From positions 22,592,501 through 22,656,500 of the forward strand of contig CM027377.1 in NCBI GenBank assembly GCA_015680905.1: 64,000 nucleotides of DNA. Direction: 5' to 3'. The position numbers and the translations under genes were made by a program. Shown piece after piece: positions 1 through 11,734 of this stretch. Source of the DNA: Coptis chinensis (taxonomy: Eukaryota > Streptophyta > Magnoliopsida > Ranunculales > Ranunculaceae). Below the pieces are notes generated by a model. The model had not been told where the DNA came from. It saw only the letters and a list, made by a program, of their open reading frames with translations, and made no database searches. The number at the start of each line of letters is the position of its first letter. Position 1 is the stretch's first letter.

Positions 1-652
1 CAATCAACCTTCTTCAACATTAATCCTGTCAAGACTTATCGACTATGTTCATTTTAAGAACACACCCGATAAGTAAACATACAAATCGGGTCAACATTAT
101 AAACAATGCTGGTATGAGTAGCCATACAATACAAAATATACTTATATATATATACACAATCCATAAGGCAGTTAGTTCCTCCACCGAGGCGTCTTAACTT
201 CCAACGACTAATACAGTATTCTTAATTATAATAATTAAGGCAGGTAGTTCCTCTACTGAGGTGCGTTAGCTTCCTATTCAATACTAATAAGGTATTTAGA
301 TCCTCCACTGAGGCGCTTTAGATTCAAACCGTACTAGATCAACTGTATCTAATAATAAAATAACAAAATTAAAACTTACTCTATACTTACACTGGTGTAG
401 GCCTAATCACAGAGTGGGTCACACCTGCATAAATAATCAATTCAACCCACGCTTCTGCAAAACCATTGTGAATGCAACATAAATTACAATAAATCATTTA
501 TTATAGATTTAACGTACAATTTGATATATCATCACAATTATCGTTTAGAGTTTTTTCAAGTGTCTCTAGAATCACGTCGTCCCTATGTCTTACTTAGTTT
601 CCCTGGCTACCACAATCGCTCCCTTACGCGGAACATGTACATCCACATGCCT
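1..652 (-). mobile_element. Older LTR-type element, distal part (minus orientation)
   Basis: This stretch is the reverse complement, with many differences, of about 2930-3610. Shared landmarks include a block with GGAACTA..GCCTTA units and a block reading TGTTGACCCGAT. With 3944 to about 6440 it forms one inverted relative of the solo LTR at 653-3938, which split it. About 330 bp of its end should lie left of the window. No protein gene is seen. The last five bases (648-652, TGCCT) are the left copy of the solo LTR's target-site duplication. Confidence 0.8.
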
Positions 653-2624
653 TGTAACGTCCGTATTTAAAATACGTATTTATTTATTTATTAATTTATT
701 TATTTAAAATTTGTTGGATTGGATTTGGGATACGTGGGCCTAATTTCTGGGCCCGAGTCTGTGTTGGGCTTAGGTTTCAAATCCAGGTATATATTCATAT
801 TTTTCCAGAGAATAGGGTTTTTTAGATAAAAATAAAATAAAATGGAGGCGGCTCGTTTGCTAGAGGGTTGGAGCGCGACGATTTGGACTAGGAGAGATTC
901 GTGGAGCTTTTAATTAATGTGAGTAATGTTTTTTCATTTTACCAAAACTAAAGTTGTACGTCTACGAATTAAAACCTTTACTGTCGAGTGTTTCCGATCA
1001 ATTTTCTACTTATTTATTTCTGTCGATATCTTTTAGTTTTATTGAACTGTTGAAACTCTGAAATCGGAATTTGAACTATTGAGGCTCGAAAGAGCGTCAA
1101 TGGTGGCGCGAGCCAAACCAACGTTTGTCCTGTATATGGTTTGAAACTGCTATACTGTTGTTGTGTGGGTTGATTTATTTTGATTTGGTTGATGTCGGGA
1201 TTGAAATTTGGGTGTGTTGTTGGAGCTTGAAAGGCCGTTAATGGCGGCCAGAGAAATCGCCAGTAAAATTTATGTGAACTGTTTTTGTTATTTTGTTGTT
1301 AATTGGTGGTAGTAAGGGGATGAATGTTAGGTTGTTGTGGTATATTGGTTGAGTGATGTCGGGGCTGTTGAAGCTTGGGAAAAAAGCTTGGAAATGGAGT
1401 TAATGGCGTCGATCGCCATTGGTGAGCAGTGAGGGTTTTTGGGTTTTGAGTATACCTAAAGTTTTGGTTGTTGTTGGGGATCAAACCCCAATTGTTTGGT
1501 GGTGGTTGGAGGTTGGCAGTGGTGTGGAGGAACCTTCGACAGGCGTTAATGGCGGCGCGATGGAGTTTTGGAGCAGCGAGGGTTTTGAGTTTTGATGGTA
1601 CCAAAGTGTTGGGTTTTTCATCATGATCAAAACCGCTGGGTTAAAAAGGGGGGAAGGAGGAGAGTTGGTGGCCGGAATTCGGGTTGGTGGTGGAGGAGAA
1701 GCACTGGTGAGGGAGGGAGACGATACTGTTTGTTTGGTTGGGCCTTGGGCCTAACATTAGTTAGTTGTTGGGTCGGATTCTATTTTAGTTGTTTTGGGCC
1801 ATTTTCATTTTAGTCTTTGGGCCAATTTTCCTTTATTTCTTTGGGCCGAACCAAGTAAAATTTTGGGCCAGTTTAAGTTTCATTTTTTTTAGTTGGCTTG
1901 GGCCGAAACCTGTTAGCTTTCTTTGGGCCAGTTTCAAGTTTGTTTTGGGGTGGTCCATAGGAATTAAAGATAGATCCAAATGGGGTCTTTAAATATTTAG
2001 ACTTTTGGGTTTTGGTTTTGGGCTTTGATTATGGATTGTTGACTGTTTAATTGTGCTACGTTTTATGTTGTAAATTATATGGACAAATCAAATGTTAAAA
2101 TGGTGCGGAAGCCTGCATAATTGGTTAGTCATTATCTAAGAAAGATTTGACGTTGAGGTTGTGTATTTTTGACACGTGACGAGATTGAAATGTTATGAGA
2201 CATAATATTCCTAAAACGCTATAAAAATGTTATGCGGTACATTTGAAGCTATTGTGACGTTATGTGGTAAGTTGAAATTGTTGTTATGTTAAATGATATC
2301 ATATGTTAGGATATCTATTAAATACAACATTTTTGGAGAAATAGATATAAACGCTCTATTATTATATCTGTGAGATGCTACTATGAGATAGTATAGTATT
2401 TGTAGATATATCCCACGGATTGTGGCTTAGTGCAATAATATATTGGCACGTGAAAGAATGAAAGTGGTCTTGAGATGTATTGAGACATTTCTAAATATTG
2501 TGGCTTAGTGCAATAATTTATTTGGCATGTGATAGAGTGAAATGATTATGAGATATAATGTGTGACACCTGAATAAATTACGTAACGAAAATCCTAGAAC
2601 CTAGCTACTACAACTCATGTGATT

Positions 2625-2770
2625 TGGCCCTTGTGAGGGGTGTATGTGATATGATTGGCCCTTCTGGCATTTCAATGAATCTGAATGGCCCTTCTGGCAT
2701 AAGTAATTTGATTGGCCCTTCTGGCATTTCAGTGAATCTAAATGGCCCTTCTGGCGTAGCCAAATAATGG
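2625..2770 (+). repeat. GGCCCTTCTGGC short tandem repeats in the LTR
   Basis: Five GGCCCTT-containing units (four with GGCCCTTCTGGC) are spaced about 27-30 bp apart, separated by alternating spacers (ATTTCA.TGAATCT and ATAAGTAATTTGATT). The inverted older copy has a decayed version at about 4100-4200. These repeats belong to the LTR. Confidence 0.8.
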
Positions 2771-3204
2771 CTTGATTATTTTGTTCGCAAAATTAGAACG
2801 AGACACGCGATATTTTATGACGAATAGTGGCAGTACTCACATAATGGCTTTCGTGTGAGGGTTACCTGGTATGCGATATCCCGCTTAGGGTAGCTGCGCA
2901 CGGAGTGGTTCATTATGTGAGGGGAGACATGTGGATGTACATGTTCGGCGTTAGGAAGCGATTGTGGTAGCCAGGGAAACTAGGTAAGACATAGATACGA
3001 CGTGATTTTAGGGACACACAAAGAAAGCCTTAAATAATATAATTATGACATTATGTTGGTTAATGATATATCTTTAAATATAAGATTGTATATGGTTTTG
3101 CAGAAGGGTGGGTCAAACTAATTACTTGTGCAGAGACGACTCACTCTGTAATTGAGCATGAAATGCAGTAAGTACAGAATATGCTTGGCTGGTTTTTAGT
3201 TTAG

Positions 3205-3445
3205 TTAGAACCTAAGGCGCCTCAGTGGAGGAACTAAATGCCTTTGTATTATGGTTGGGAAGCTAAGGCGCCTCAATGGAAGAATTACATGCCTTATTTA
3301 TTATGTGTATGGTTTGTTGTGTGGCTAGTTGGAAGCTAAGGCGCCTCAGTGGAGGAACTACCTGCCTTACTTATTGTGATTAAGAATGTTGTATTAGTCG
3401 TTGGAAGTTAAGGCGCCTCGGTGGAGGAACTAACTGCCTTATGGA
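3205..3445 (+). repeat. Four-unit repeat with core GGCGCCTCAGTGGAGG
   Basis: Four units of roughly 60-75 bp each hold a near-identical core (AAGGCGCCTCAGTGGAGGAA) followed by an A/T-rich spacer and GCCTTA. Three decayed units lie in the inverted copy at about 165-335. The core contains the palindrome GGCGCC. The repeat belongs to the LTR family and is not a gene. Confidence 0.8.
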
Positions 3446-3943
3446 TTGTGTATATATATGTATAAGTATATGTTGTATTTTAGGGCTACTCACACCAACA
3501 TTGTTTATAATGTTGACCCGATTTGCATGTTTGCTTATCGGGTGTGTTCATTAAATGAACATAGTTGATAAGTCTTGGCAGGATAAGTGTTAAAGAAGGT
3601 TGGTTGCTGCTTGTGGTTTGCGTTAGCGTCGCATTCAGGATATGTTTTGTTTTTCCTTAAGGTGTAATAGTTTTTAGTTGAGACAAATGTTGTTTTGTAT
3701 TTTCAGTTGTAATTATAATTAAAGAGGGTGAAAGGAGATTTGTAATTTAATCTTATTTGTGAGTTTTTGGTTATGAAGAGGACTTTTGTTTATTTAAAAA
3801 TTTTTATTGGTTTTGAATTATCCACGTAATTAAATAGATGATGGGTTTTTGGAAGTGGAGAGTGCATCACACCTCGAAAATCGAAGAGTCGGAATTAATA
3901 TTGTTTTTCCAAATTCTGTCGAAATTCAGGGTGTGACATGCCT

Positions 3944-6440
3944 CCCCTCACGTAATGAATCACTATGTGCGTAGTTACCCTAAGCGGGATATCGCATACC
4001 AGGTAACCCCCACACGAACGCCATTAGGTGGGTACTACCACTATTTGGCATAAAATATCGCGCGTCTCGTTCTAATTTTGCGAACGAGATAATCAAACCA
4101 CTATTCGGCTACGATTGCCCTACACAAGGGTCAATCAACATCTCATACACCCGACACAAGAGCCAATCATATCACATACACCCTACACAAGGGCCAAATC
4201 ACATGAGTTAGTTGTGATAGCTAGGTTCTAGGATTTTCGTTACGTAATTTATTCAGGTATCATACATAAGTATCTCATAACCATTTCACTTTATCAAGTG
4301 CGAAATAAATTATTGCACTAAGCCACCATATTTGGAAATATCATAATACCTTTTATTTTCATTCTTTTACGTACCAAATAAAATATATTGCACTAAACCA
4401 CAATCCCTTTGGAAATATCCATAAATACTATAATACCTCATAGTAGCATCTCACAGATATAATGACTGAGCGTTTACATTTATTTCTCAAAGATATTGCA
4501 TTTAATATATACCCTAACATATCATATCATTTAACATAACAATAATTTTAACATACCACATAATGTCACAATTTCTCCAAACGTACTGCATAATATTTTT
4601 TTATAGCGTTTTAAGAATATTATATCTCTTAAACTTTCACTCTCGTCACGTGTCAATAATTGCACAATATCAACGTCAAATCTTTCTTAGATAATGACAA
4701 ATAGTTTATACAGGCTTTTATAACATTCTACCATGGGATTAGTCCATAAAAAAAAAATAACAATGTAACACAATAAACAACCAACAGTCAACGGTCAACA
4801 GTCAAAGGGCCAAACCTAGGGGTGGAACTTGGGTTGGGTTAGCCCAAGCCCAATGGACTAAAACCCGACTTTTGTTGGTCCTAGGCTAACATGTCAAATC
4901 CGTGGTCCGGACTTGGTTTTGTAAAATCAAAACCCGATTCAGTTTTGGGTTGAGCTCGGGTTAGAATATTTAAAAACCGAAAAACCCGAGCCCGTGTACA
5001 TATATACATATATATTTCATTCCTTCTATTTTTGTAAAAAATAAGGTTGAGAATCTCTATTTTAGAGAGAATAATGTAATCAACAAAGTTAGTTTTACTT
5101 TCAAACAATCAAATCTCTTTGATTTCATTAGAAGATTTCAATTTCGGTGTTTTGTACCTCATAATTCCAAAAAAAATCCGTAAAGTTTGACCAACCCGAC
5201 ATAACTCGACCCAACCTGAATTGGTCAGGCTAGGGCTTGGGTTGAAAATTTAAGGACCGACTAGGGCTCAGGTTAAAACATTTGAAACTTGGGTTGGGCT
5301 CGGGTTATATCTCAACCTGACCCAACCCGCCCGAGTTCCACCCCTAGCCAAACCCAACAGTCACCAGTTTGATATTCCTCCAAACAGGTCCTAATGCAAA
5401 CCCATATGTAAAACACTTCAACCCATGGTCCTAATCTAACTAACCAAAACAAAACCTAAAACTGAGGCCCAAGCCTTTATAACCTGGCCCCAAAAATCTA
5501 AACAGACTTTAAGACTCAAAACTAAACTGACCCATTTCAAATCATATGGACCAGCCCAAACAAAATAGAATGGATCCAAAGAAACAAAACTAATGTGGTC
5601 CAGCCCAAAAACAATTAATTGGTTCGGCCCAAGCCCAACCAAAAATAGAAACCTAACTGGTGAGACTGGGAGCGCTGGATCGCGATCTCAGTCACCCTCA
5701 CCAGCGCACCAGCTCGTGTACAACCACCACCACTCTTCTCTTCCTCCACTCTCATCCCAGCAGTTTGACTCTTTTTGAAAAACCCTATGACTTTAATAAA
5801 CACAAAAAACAACCTCTTCAAGCTTCGCTAGCCCCCACTCTACAGCGCTCAAACACACCCGCTAGAATCAACTACCAATCAACAAAAATAACTACAATAT
5901 AATTTACATCGATAACCCTTCCTCCACACTAGATCATCTGCCATTAACGACCCTCCAAGCTTCAACAACCCCCCATTCGACAACACTCAACACCCCCACT
6001 ACCACCAATCATAAACCAACCAAAACCACAACATTAAGAGTTCAAAACCACAACAAAAAGAGTTCAAACAAAATGCAGGACGATTTCTTTCTTTTGGGTT
6101 TGCGCCGCCATTAATAGCCCATACAGCTTCAATAGTTCAATTCCAGAGTTTCACAGTTTCAATAGTACTAAAATTTAACAAGTTTTAACAATAACGACAG
6201 GATGAAGAATAATGACAGAAGAATGAGCAGTAAAAATGAGCGGAAACCTTGGACAGTAAAGCTATTTCTGTATACACTTGAAATAGAAAAAAACTAACTA
6301 CTCACCTCTCATATCGCGAAAAAGAGTATAGAGAATATTACACCAGAAATCCGATCCCAAGCTAGCTAAAAGATGCACGATCCGTGTCTCCGTCCTTTCT
6401 TTTAGTTAACTTGTCTAGTTCTAAGTAAAAACTTATTTTT
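3944..6440 (-). mobile_element. Older LTR-type element, proximal part (minus orientation)
   Basis: It is the reverse complement of about 960-2930 with many substitutions. It begins at the right TSD copy of the solo LTR and reads continuously with 1-652 once that solo LTR is removed. Similarity fades after about 6300, so the far boundary is approximate and its terminal TG or CA could not be placed. It is itself interrupted by a hAT element at 4817-5346. Confidence 0.7.
4817..5346. mobile_element. Non-autonomous hAT element, 530 bp, with 8-bp TSD
   Basis: The terminal inverted repeats read TAGGGGTGGAACT, with the right end being the exact reverse complement over these 13 bases. Identical 8-bp duplications GCCAAACC flank it at 4809-4816 and 5347-5354. 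Eight-base duplications with a (T/C)AGGGGTG end are diagnostic of hAT elements. The body is rich in GGGTTGGG/CCCAACCC words and has no transposase. It interrupts the older LTR copy, and the solo LTR lacks it at the matching place. Confidence 0.9.
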
Positions 6441-7331
6441 CTTAAAAATCCTAAATTTTTGATAAACCATTCCATTCTAAAGAATTTATATTACGCTTAA
6501 CATTTTAGAAACTTCCTATTTTACCAAATATCTCTATTCCTAACTATAGAATATTTTTCTCTATTATAAGTATTATATTTATTATATATCTTATATTAAT
6601 ATATCTTTTGAAAACTTTCCAAATATTAAAAATCTCTACACAAAAATTCAAAATTCAAAATACTAATTTTCCCTCCTTTCTCTTTCTATCAAAAAGTCAA
6701 ACCCATATTTAATAGCACGTTGGCCATGAAATAAATATCAAATTCTGAAATACTAAATATTGTTACGAAATAATGTAAAAATAATTGGGGTTATGGTTTT
6801 ATTTGGAACTGACATGGTTCATAAGATCATTTTTTTTAGAATCAAAAGTAGAGAAATATCTATTTATGAGTTTTTAGATTTAAAGGTTCATAGTGTATCT
6901 CTGGGTATGAAACTTTACGTATATGATTGTGGGAGTAATTGAAACTTATTGTATGTGATTATATATAGTATAAATTATTGTTTTTCTTAAAGGTAGATAC
7001 AAAGATGTTGATATTTATTGGTTAAGAGCTACGTAAGGCTTGATTCCAATCTTGAAAGATTTGGATATGTAAGCAGCTTTGAGCAAAAGTGTAGCCACTA
7101 TATTATATATTATATATTAGTTTTTGTGATAACTATATGTATATAATGTAAATATTTAATTGTGTATGTGATTGTGGATATTTGAATTGTATTTGATTGA
7201 TGATCATTCGTGTTGCGTTCAATGATATTTAAATACGTGATTGATTTGCATTGATGCGTAAAAATAATTTTCTGCACGTGTGATCAATTGTTATGCATGA
7301 TTAATGTTAGTACAATGATAACTGAGCTGAG
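6441..7331 (+). mobile_element. LTR-like sequence, left part, interrupted by the Tat element
   Basis: This AT-rich stretch continues at 36548 once the Tat element and one TSD copy are removed. It contains the motif GATTTGGATATGTAAGCAGC (about 7056-7075), matching GATTTGGATACGTAGGCAGC in the Tat LTRs and typical of the R/U5 part of plant gypsy LTRs. Its start could not be placed. A TGTTACG at 6761 is a candidate but lacks a matching 5-bp duplication, and the true start may lie beyond the inverted element. The last five bases (7327-7331, CTGAG) are the Tat element's left TSD. Confidence 0.5.
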
Positions 7332-7807
7332 TGTATGTACCAGTGTACTCGTACCCCTACGAACGACTATCATTGGGTACTACTATAAGAGCCGCCCGCT
7401 AATGAGGCGTGCTTGCTTGCCCGCTACTGTGGCAGTCCCGCTTGCCTACTAGTGTGGCATTCGGGCATGCCCCTTATTGGATCAATGACACTACCCACTA
7501 ATATGACACCCAAGTTATATATAGCAGGTCCGGAGATATGTCAAGGGATTTTTTCCATATGAAGCTTTGGGAAAGGTTTCATACAAAGAGGGAAATATCT
7601 CATCAAATAAGGAAAGGGTATTTTAAGCAATAAGATTCCTATAAATACCCAACAATCATTTCAAAAAAAGAACTACGTTCATTTGAGAGACTTGATTCCA
7701 GAGAACGATTTGGATACGTAGGCAGCCATTGAAGGTACAGTCTCAACAATTCTACAACAATCCCCCTAACAAGATCGTTAGTGTGTTTGGGTGAGTTCTC
7801 CCAAACA
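7332..7807 (+). repeat. 5' LTR of the Tat element, 476 bp
   Basis: It starts TGTATGTACC and ends CCCAAACA (TG..CA) and is matched by 36064-36542. It contains a TATAAATA box, a GGATACGTAGGCAG motif near the U5 side and a small repeat of TGTGGCA/TGTGGCAT words at about 7428-7462. It is directly followed by the primer-binding site. Confidence 0.92.
7640..7647 (+). promoter_or_regulatory. TATA box of the 5' LTR
   Basis: TATAAATA lies in the context CCTATAAATACCC, 160 bp before the LTR end. The same sequence is kept at 36373-36380 in the 3' LTR. Transcription of the element would start about 30 bases downstream, inside the LTR. Confidence 0.7.
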
Positions 7808-7811
7808 TAAT

Positions 7812-7826
7812 TGGCGCCGTCTGCGG
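7812..7826 (+). promoter_or_regulatory. Primer-binding site of the Tat element
   Basis: TGGCGCCGTCTGCGG begins five bases after the LTR end. TGGCGCCG is the usual start of tRNA-primed sites in plant gypsy elements, complementary to a tRNA 3' end ...CGGCGCCA. It fixes the plus orientation of the element. The exact tRNA is not determined here. Confidence 0.8.
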
Positions 7827-7873
7827 TTCTTATCAACGGGCCCTCTTCCACATTTTTTCTTCAAGCTCCATTA

Positions 7874-9500
7874 ATGGCAACAACTACAAGATCTCAAGTA
7901 AACAATCAAGCAAGAACACAACAGTCCAATGGAAACAACTGAGCAAATCTTGAAGATCCAGTCAATCAAGTTTCACCATACCAAAAGGCTTCACCTTTGC
8001 AGCTTCAAATACCACAAAAGTCCAGATCTAAACTTCTACGGTCTCACTAGCCAGTATCTTCTCCTCATAATGGCACAATTTCATGAGATGCAGATTTAAA
8101 AAATATGGAGACAGATGATAAAAGCCTGACCCTGGAAGTGCTGCATCAAAGGTTCAGAAAAACAAAGAAACTTAACGACAACTTATAGAAGCAACTAAAC
8201 AAAAGGAGGCCAGTACAACTATCAACAATGAACGCAAGAGAATTTCCACAAGTGCTCCAAGATGTTATCAGATCTCACACCCTTACAAAGAAGAATGCCG
8301 AAGTCAACCATGGCGAAAAGCGGAATGAAGAAGTTAAACAAACATTCAAATTTCAACTATCAGCCAAAATAGATCTACTACTGTCAAGTTCCATCAACGG
8401 TTGCTACTCGATATCAGACAAGCAGGCAAATAAGAGTTCATCAGTCTAACACAACAACTCGCTGAATCAAGAGACTCTATAAGCCAAAAGGCTCAATATT
8501 AATTTGCATCCTCTATCGCCTTCATCAAAGGCCACCACAATGCTTCAGCAATGGAAAACATAACTGCACACAAGACAATACCATCGTTACAGAGGAGACG
8601 CTACAATATTGTTAGCGTAAAGCAAAAGGAAATAACCACAAAATAGACAATGACAATAACGCTGCCACTTGTACAACACAATCAGATTTAATGTAAACTA
8701 CAACGTATGGATTGAATACAAGACAACAAATAACAAGAACGGAGGAAGACGACACCATTTCGTAGGCACTAAAAGTGGGCAGCACCAACGAGCAACATTT
8801 CTGGTTCTAACTAAAAGTGGGAAGCACTAGTGAGCAATACTTCTGGGCACCAAAAGTGGGCAACACTAATGAGCAACACTTCTGGGCATCACTAGTGAGC
8901 AACACTTTTGGGCACCAAAAGTGGGCAGCACTAATGAGTAACACTTCTGGGCAGCACTAGCGACAAGAAGAAGAAAACAACTTACCAAATCCTGAAGTTC
9001 CGATTAATCAGGCCGCGATGGATCAACTAGCCGCACTAGATCTGCAAGCTCAACCTTCACATCTCCAAGTACCACGACAACCTAGATCTAGACGTATACG
9101 ACCGAAGGCTCCAACAGCTCATCTTCAAGATCTAGATGCTACAAATACAAACTAAGTAGATCCAGAAAATATGGAGACAGAAGATGAAGACGTTACATTA
9201 GAAATGATGCGTCAAAGGCTCAGAAGAGAAAATGAACACAACAAGTCAACAACTACTTGCAGAAGCAACTGGACAAAGGGAAGCAAATACAAATGGATGA
9301 CACTGATGCTACTTTTTCCACAACGGCAAGAGCCCCCAAATAGAGTGAAAATCGAAATGTATTCAACCGAATACAGGATAATAATGGCAGATTTCGTCCA
9401 TTAGAACTTATCCTTGAAAATCATCCAAATCACTCAAGGTTAAACATACGTTCATCCCATTTGAGGAGGCAATCTAGATCTTGAAATAACTAGATCTTGA
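7874..9500 (+). pseudogene. gag remnant of the Tat element, with internal duplication
   Basis: An ATG at 7874 opens MATTTRSQVNN, a typical start for Tat gag polyproteins, but the frame stops after 22 codons and many stops and shifts follow. The segment 7955-8205 reappears diverged at 8985-9290, both with a METxDE..LxxLxxRxR-like stretch after an in-frame break. Between them lies a short tandem repeat. No zinc knuckle or protease motif was recognised. Confidence 0.55.
8767..8962 (+). repeat. Minisatellite of AGTGGGCA / GAGCAACACTTCTGGGCA words
   Basis: About six imperfect units of 25-35 bp alternate CACCAAAAGTGGGCAGCACT with AATGAGCAACACTTCTGGGC. The tract lies between the two gag copies and probably arose with that duplication. 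Confidence 0.75.
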
Positions 9501-9975
9501 AAAAGGTCATAACAAGGCCATGAACAACAAAACACGTTGCAACATCATACCTCCCACGAAGACATGGTTTAAATTACACAACATCAACCAAACCGCTATA
9601 GAAGGTTTAACAAAGATCAAAGCATCGCGGCCACACCGAAGAAACTACTCCCCAATTCAACCGGTTTGCTTTGTATTATCGGCCGCAGTCTCGCAGATCC
9701 AAAAACCAAAATTTTGGAAGTATGCAAACAACCGGGGCTTACCCACACCATGAGATGCAGCATAGCGAAGTTACCCCTAAAATCGAAAATCAAGAAGTCG
9801 CAGGCGCACCATTCACAAAATAGCAAATCAAAGACATTATCAAGAAAATAATGAGCAATGCGGGTGTGGCTGAAACACGATGGAAAGACCTTGCATTAAA
9901 TGAAGATGTCATTGGATGATTTTCTCTAAAGATACAAAATGCAGAACATCAAGAAAGATTCAAACCAGATATTCA

Positions 9976-10434
9976 AGAAATACCTGGTCTCACCACCAAT
10001 CTTGGCCAACCCAGCTACAAGGCAACCTATTGGAGCTTACTTCGTCACTACAGAGATACTGCAGTAAGTGTAATATTGTTCGTCGATGGAGAAGACGGTC
10101 GTTCGATCTTTTTCATTAGTAAGACACTAACGGGGGCGGAAACCAAATATTTGAGGAAAAATAAAAATAAAAATAATAAATCACTCTAGCATTAGTTCAT
10201 GCTGACAGGCGCCTTAAGCCATACTTCCATGGAAGACTGGTTAAAGTATATATGGAGTATCCTCTTCGCAAAGTTTTCCGAAGTGCTCAGGAATCAAGCA
10301 AACTCACGGAATGGGACATCTACTTGAGTACTTATAACATTACCTTCGAACCTCACATTTCAAAAAAGGGTCATGCACTTGCATCCCTAATGATAGATTT
10401 CCCTATCAACGATTTCATCCCCGAAATCAACTAA
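9976..10434 (+). pseudogene. Reverse transcriptase C-terminus and RNase H remnant (Tat pol)
   Basis: Conceptual frames give a LVSPPILANP motif, then ISKTLTGAETKYL, LVHADRRLKPYFHGR and KVYMEYPLRKVF. These match the thumb and gypsy-type RNase H region of Tat polymerases. The end resembles KKGHALASLM before the second RNase H. Frames shift at least twice and an A-rich expansion (about 10157-10178) replaces part of the domain. The catalytic reverse-transcriptase palm (YxDD region) is not present upstream, so pol is internally deleted. Confidence 0.75.
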
Positions 10435-10500
10435 GACGAAGGTATCTCTAGTGAATCGGCCACAGTTGGGGGCGAGGAATCCCCGCCAAAGCATACTGAC

Positions 10501-10730
10501 TCTTCATCCGATTCATGGATTGTTTACACAGATGACTCACATAACAAATTTGGCTTTGGATTAGGATGTGTTTTTTATCAAGCCAGATAAGTTGACTATT
10601 GAGAGCTCAGTTCGTTCTAAGTTCAAGGCCTCTGACAATGTAGTAGAATATGAAGCCGTCCTTTACGCCATGCGCACAACTTTGGACTTAGCGGATTCAG
10701 TAAAAAAAGATATCTATGTTTAGGTGAGTT
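10501..10730 (+). pseudogene. Second (archaeal-type) RNase H remnant
   Basis: The stretch reads WIVYTDDSHNKFGFGLG and, after frameshifts, DNVVEYEAVLYAMRTTLDLA. These match the YVDGSSN and NNEAEYEAL motifs of the additional RNase H found between pol RNase H and integrase in Tat elements. The first catalytic aspartate is kept, though the usual DGS is DDS. Several stops interrupt it. Confidence 0.7.
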
Positions 10731-10765
10731 CCAGCAAATGAACTGCGTCTAATTTTCTCACCTTG

Positions 10766-11411
10766 GCAGTTCACAAAATGGGGTTTAGACATCATTGGGC
10801 CTTTCCCTAAAGCTTCAGGGAATGTCCGTTTTTTGCTGGTTGCTACTGATTACTTTACCAAGTGGGCAGAGGTATAACCCTCAGTGCACATACAAGCTTT
10901 CGACGTGAACCGGTTCCTATAGAAGGATATAGTGTGACATTTTGGTGTCCCTGCCGAGTTAATATCAGACAATGGAAAACAGTTTGATGCAGAAGAAATA
11001 CACAAGTTCTGTGCTAGTCTCCATATTCAACACAATTTTTCAACATCTTATCACCCTCAAATGAACGGGGAAGCCGAGGCGACAAACAAGTCAATCTTAG
11101 CAATCCTCAAATGTCGACTCGAGCAAGCTAAAGGAAAGCGGACAAGAGAGCTACCAGCCGTTCTATGGACATATAAAACCACTCCAAAGCGCTAAACAGG
11201 ACTGTCACCATTTAACTTGGATTTTGGAGCAGAAGCCGTATTACCTACCGAAGTTTTTGCTGGGACAACCCGCATTGCTGCCTTAGACGATGGTCTTAAT
11301 GACGAATTACTAGCTCATTCAAAAACCAATGTAGATGAAGTACGTCAAGAAAGTATTGCTCGTCTGCTACATTCACAGACCAACAATCAAACATTATCAA
11401 GAAAACAATGA
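10766..11411 (+). pseudogene. Integrase remnant of the Tat element
   Basis: The core reads FTKWGLDIIGPFPKASGN, LLVATDYFTKWAEV, ISDNGKQFDAEE, YHPQMNGEAEATNK and ELPAVLWTYKTTPKR. These are standard gypsy integrase motifs, and the three DDE residues are visible (D in LDIIG, D in SDNG, E in NGEAEA). At least four in-frame stops interrupt it. The N-terminal zinc finger (HHCC) is missing. The tail (11217-11411) keeps MDFGAEAVLPTEVF. A 70-bp piece around 11390-11460 resembles 9835-9940, another internal duplication. Confidence 0.85.
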
Positions 11412-11734
11412 GCAATGTGAGTGTGGTGGAAACTCAATGGAAGGATCTTGCATACAAAATGCAGAACTGGGGGCGACCGTAAGAAATCGACGTCAAGAAG
11501 TTGTATAATCTGCCGTAAAACATTAAAGAACCCCACAAAGACTGGCCAAGAAGTCGTTCTTAAATAAAACTGAAGATTGCAGATCCCTCAGGGGAAAGAT
11601 ACAGAAGCTAGTTGAAAATGGACAGTTAGACGAGTTTTTACTTTCAAAGACTGTGAAGCAAAGTTTAGCAATGACGGGCGGGTGAGCTCTTTCAAAGTTT
11701 AGCAATGACGGGCGTAAAAAAATAACATATACAA

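Larger units (their letters stand above)
653..3938 (+). mobile_element. Long solo LTR, gypsy/Tat-like, 3286 bp
   Basis: It starts TGTAACGTCC and ends GGGTGTGACA, the TG..CA ends of an LTR. It is flanked by identical 5-bp duplications TGCCT at 648-652 and 3939-3943. No primer site, gag or pol is found inside, so the simplest reading is a solo LTR left by LTR-LTR recombination. Internal features are GGGCC-rich repeats (about 1740-1960), GGCCCTTCTGGCAT repeats and a GGCGCCTCAGTGGAGG repeat set. LTRs of several kilobases ending in GGGTGTGACA are typical of plant Tat/Ogre-like gypsy elements. Short ORFs here (for example 1592-1813) are repeat-derived and not genes. Confidence 0.85.

Noticed and set aside
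1592..1992. Tryptophan/phenylalanine-rich frames in the solo LTR
   Set aside because: Made of TTTGGGCC repeats; no homologous frame in the inverted relative.
2571..3938. TGTGACACC at 2571 as the start of a 1.37 kb LTR ending at 3938
   Set aside because: Similarity to the inverted copy runs straight through 2571, and the TGCCT duplication fits a start at 653.
6761..7331. TGTTACG at 6761 as the exact start of the LTR-like sequence ending at 38307
   Set aside because: Flanking bases AATAT and GAGTC do not match, so the boundary was left open.
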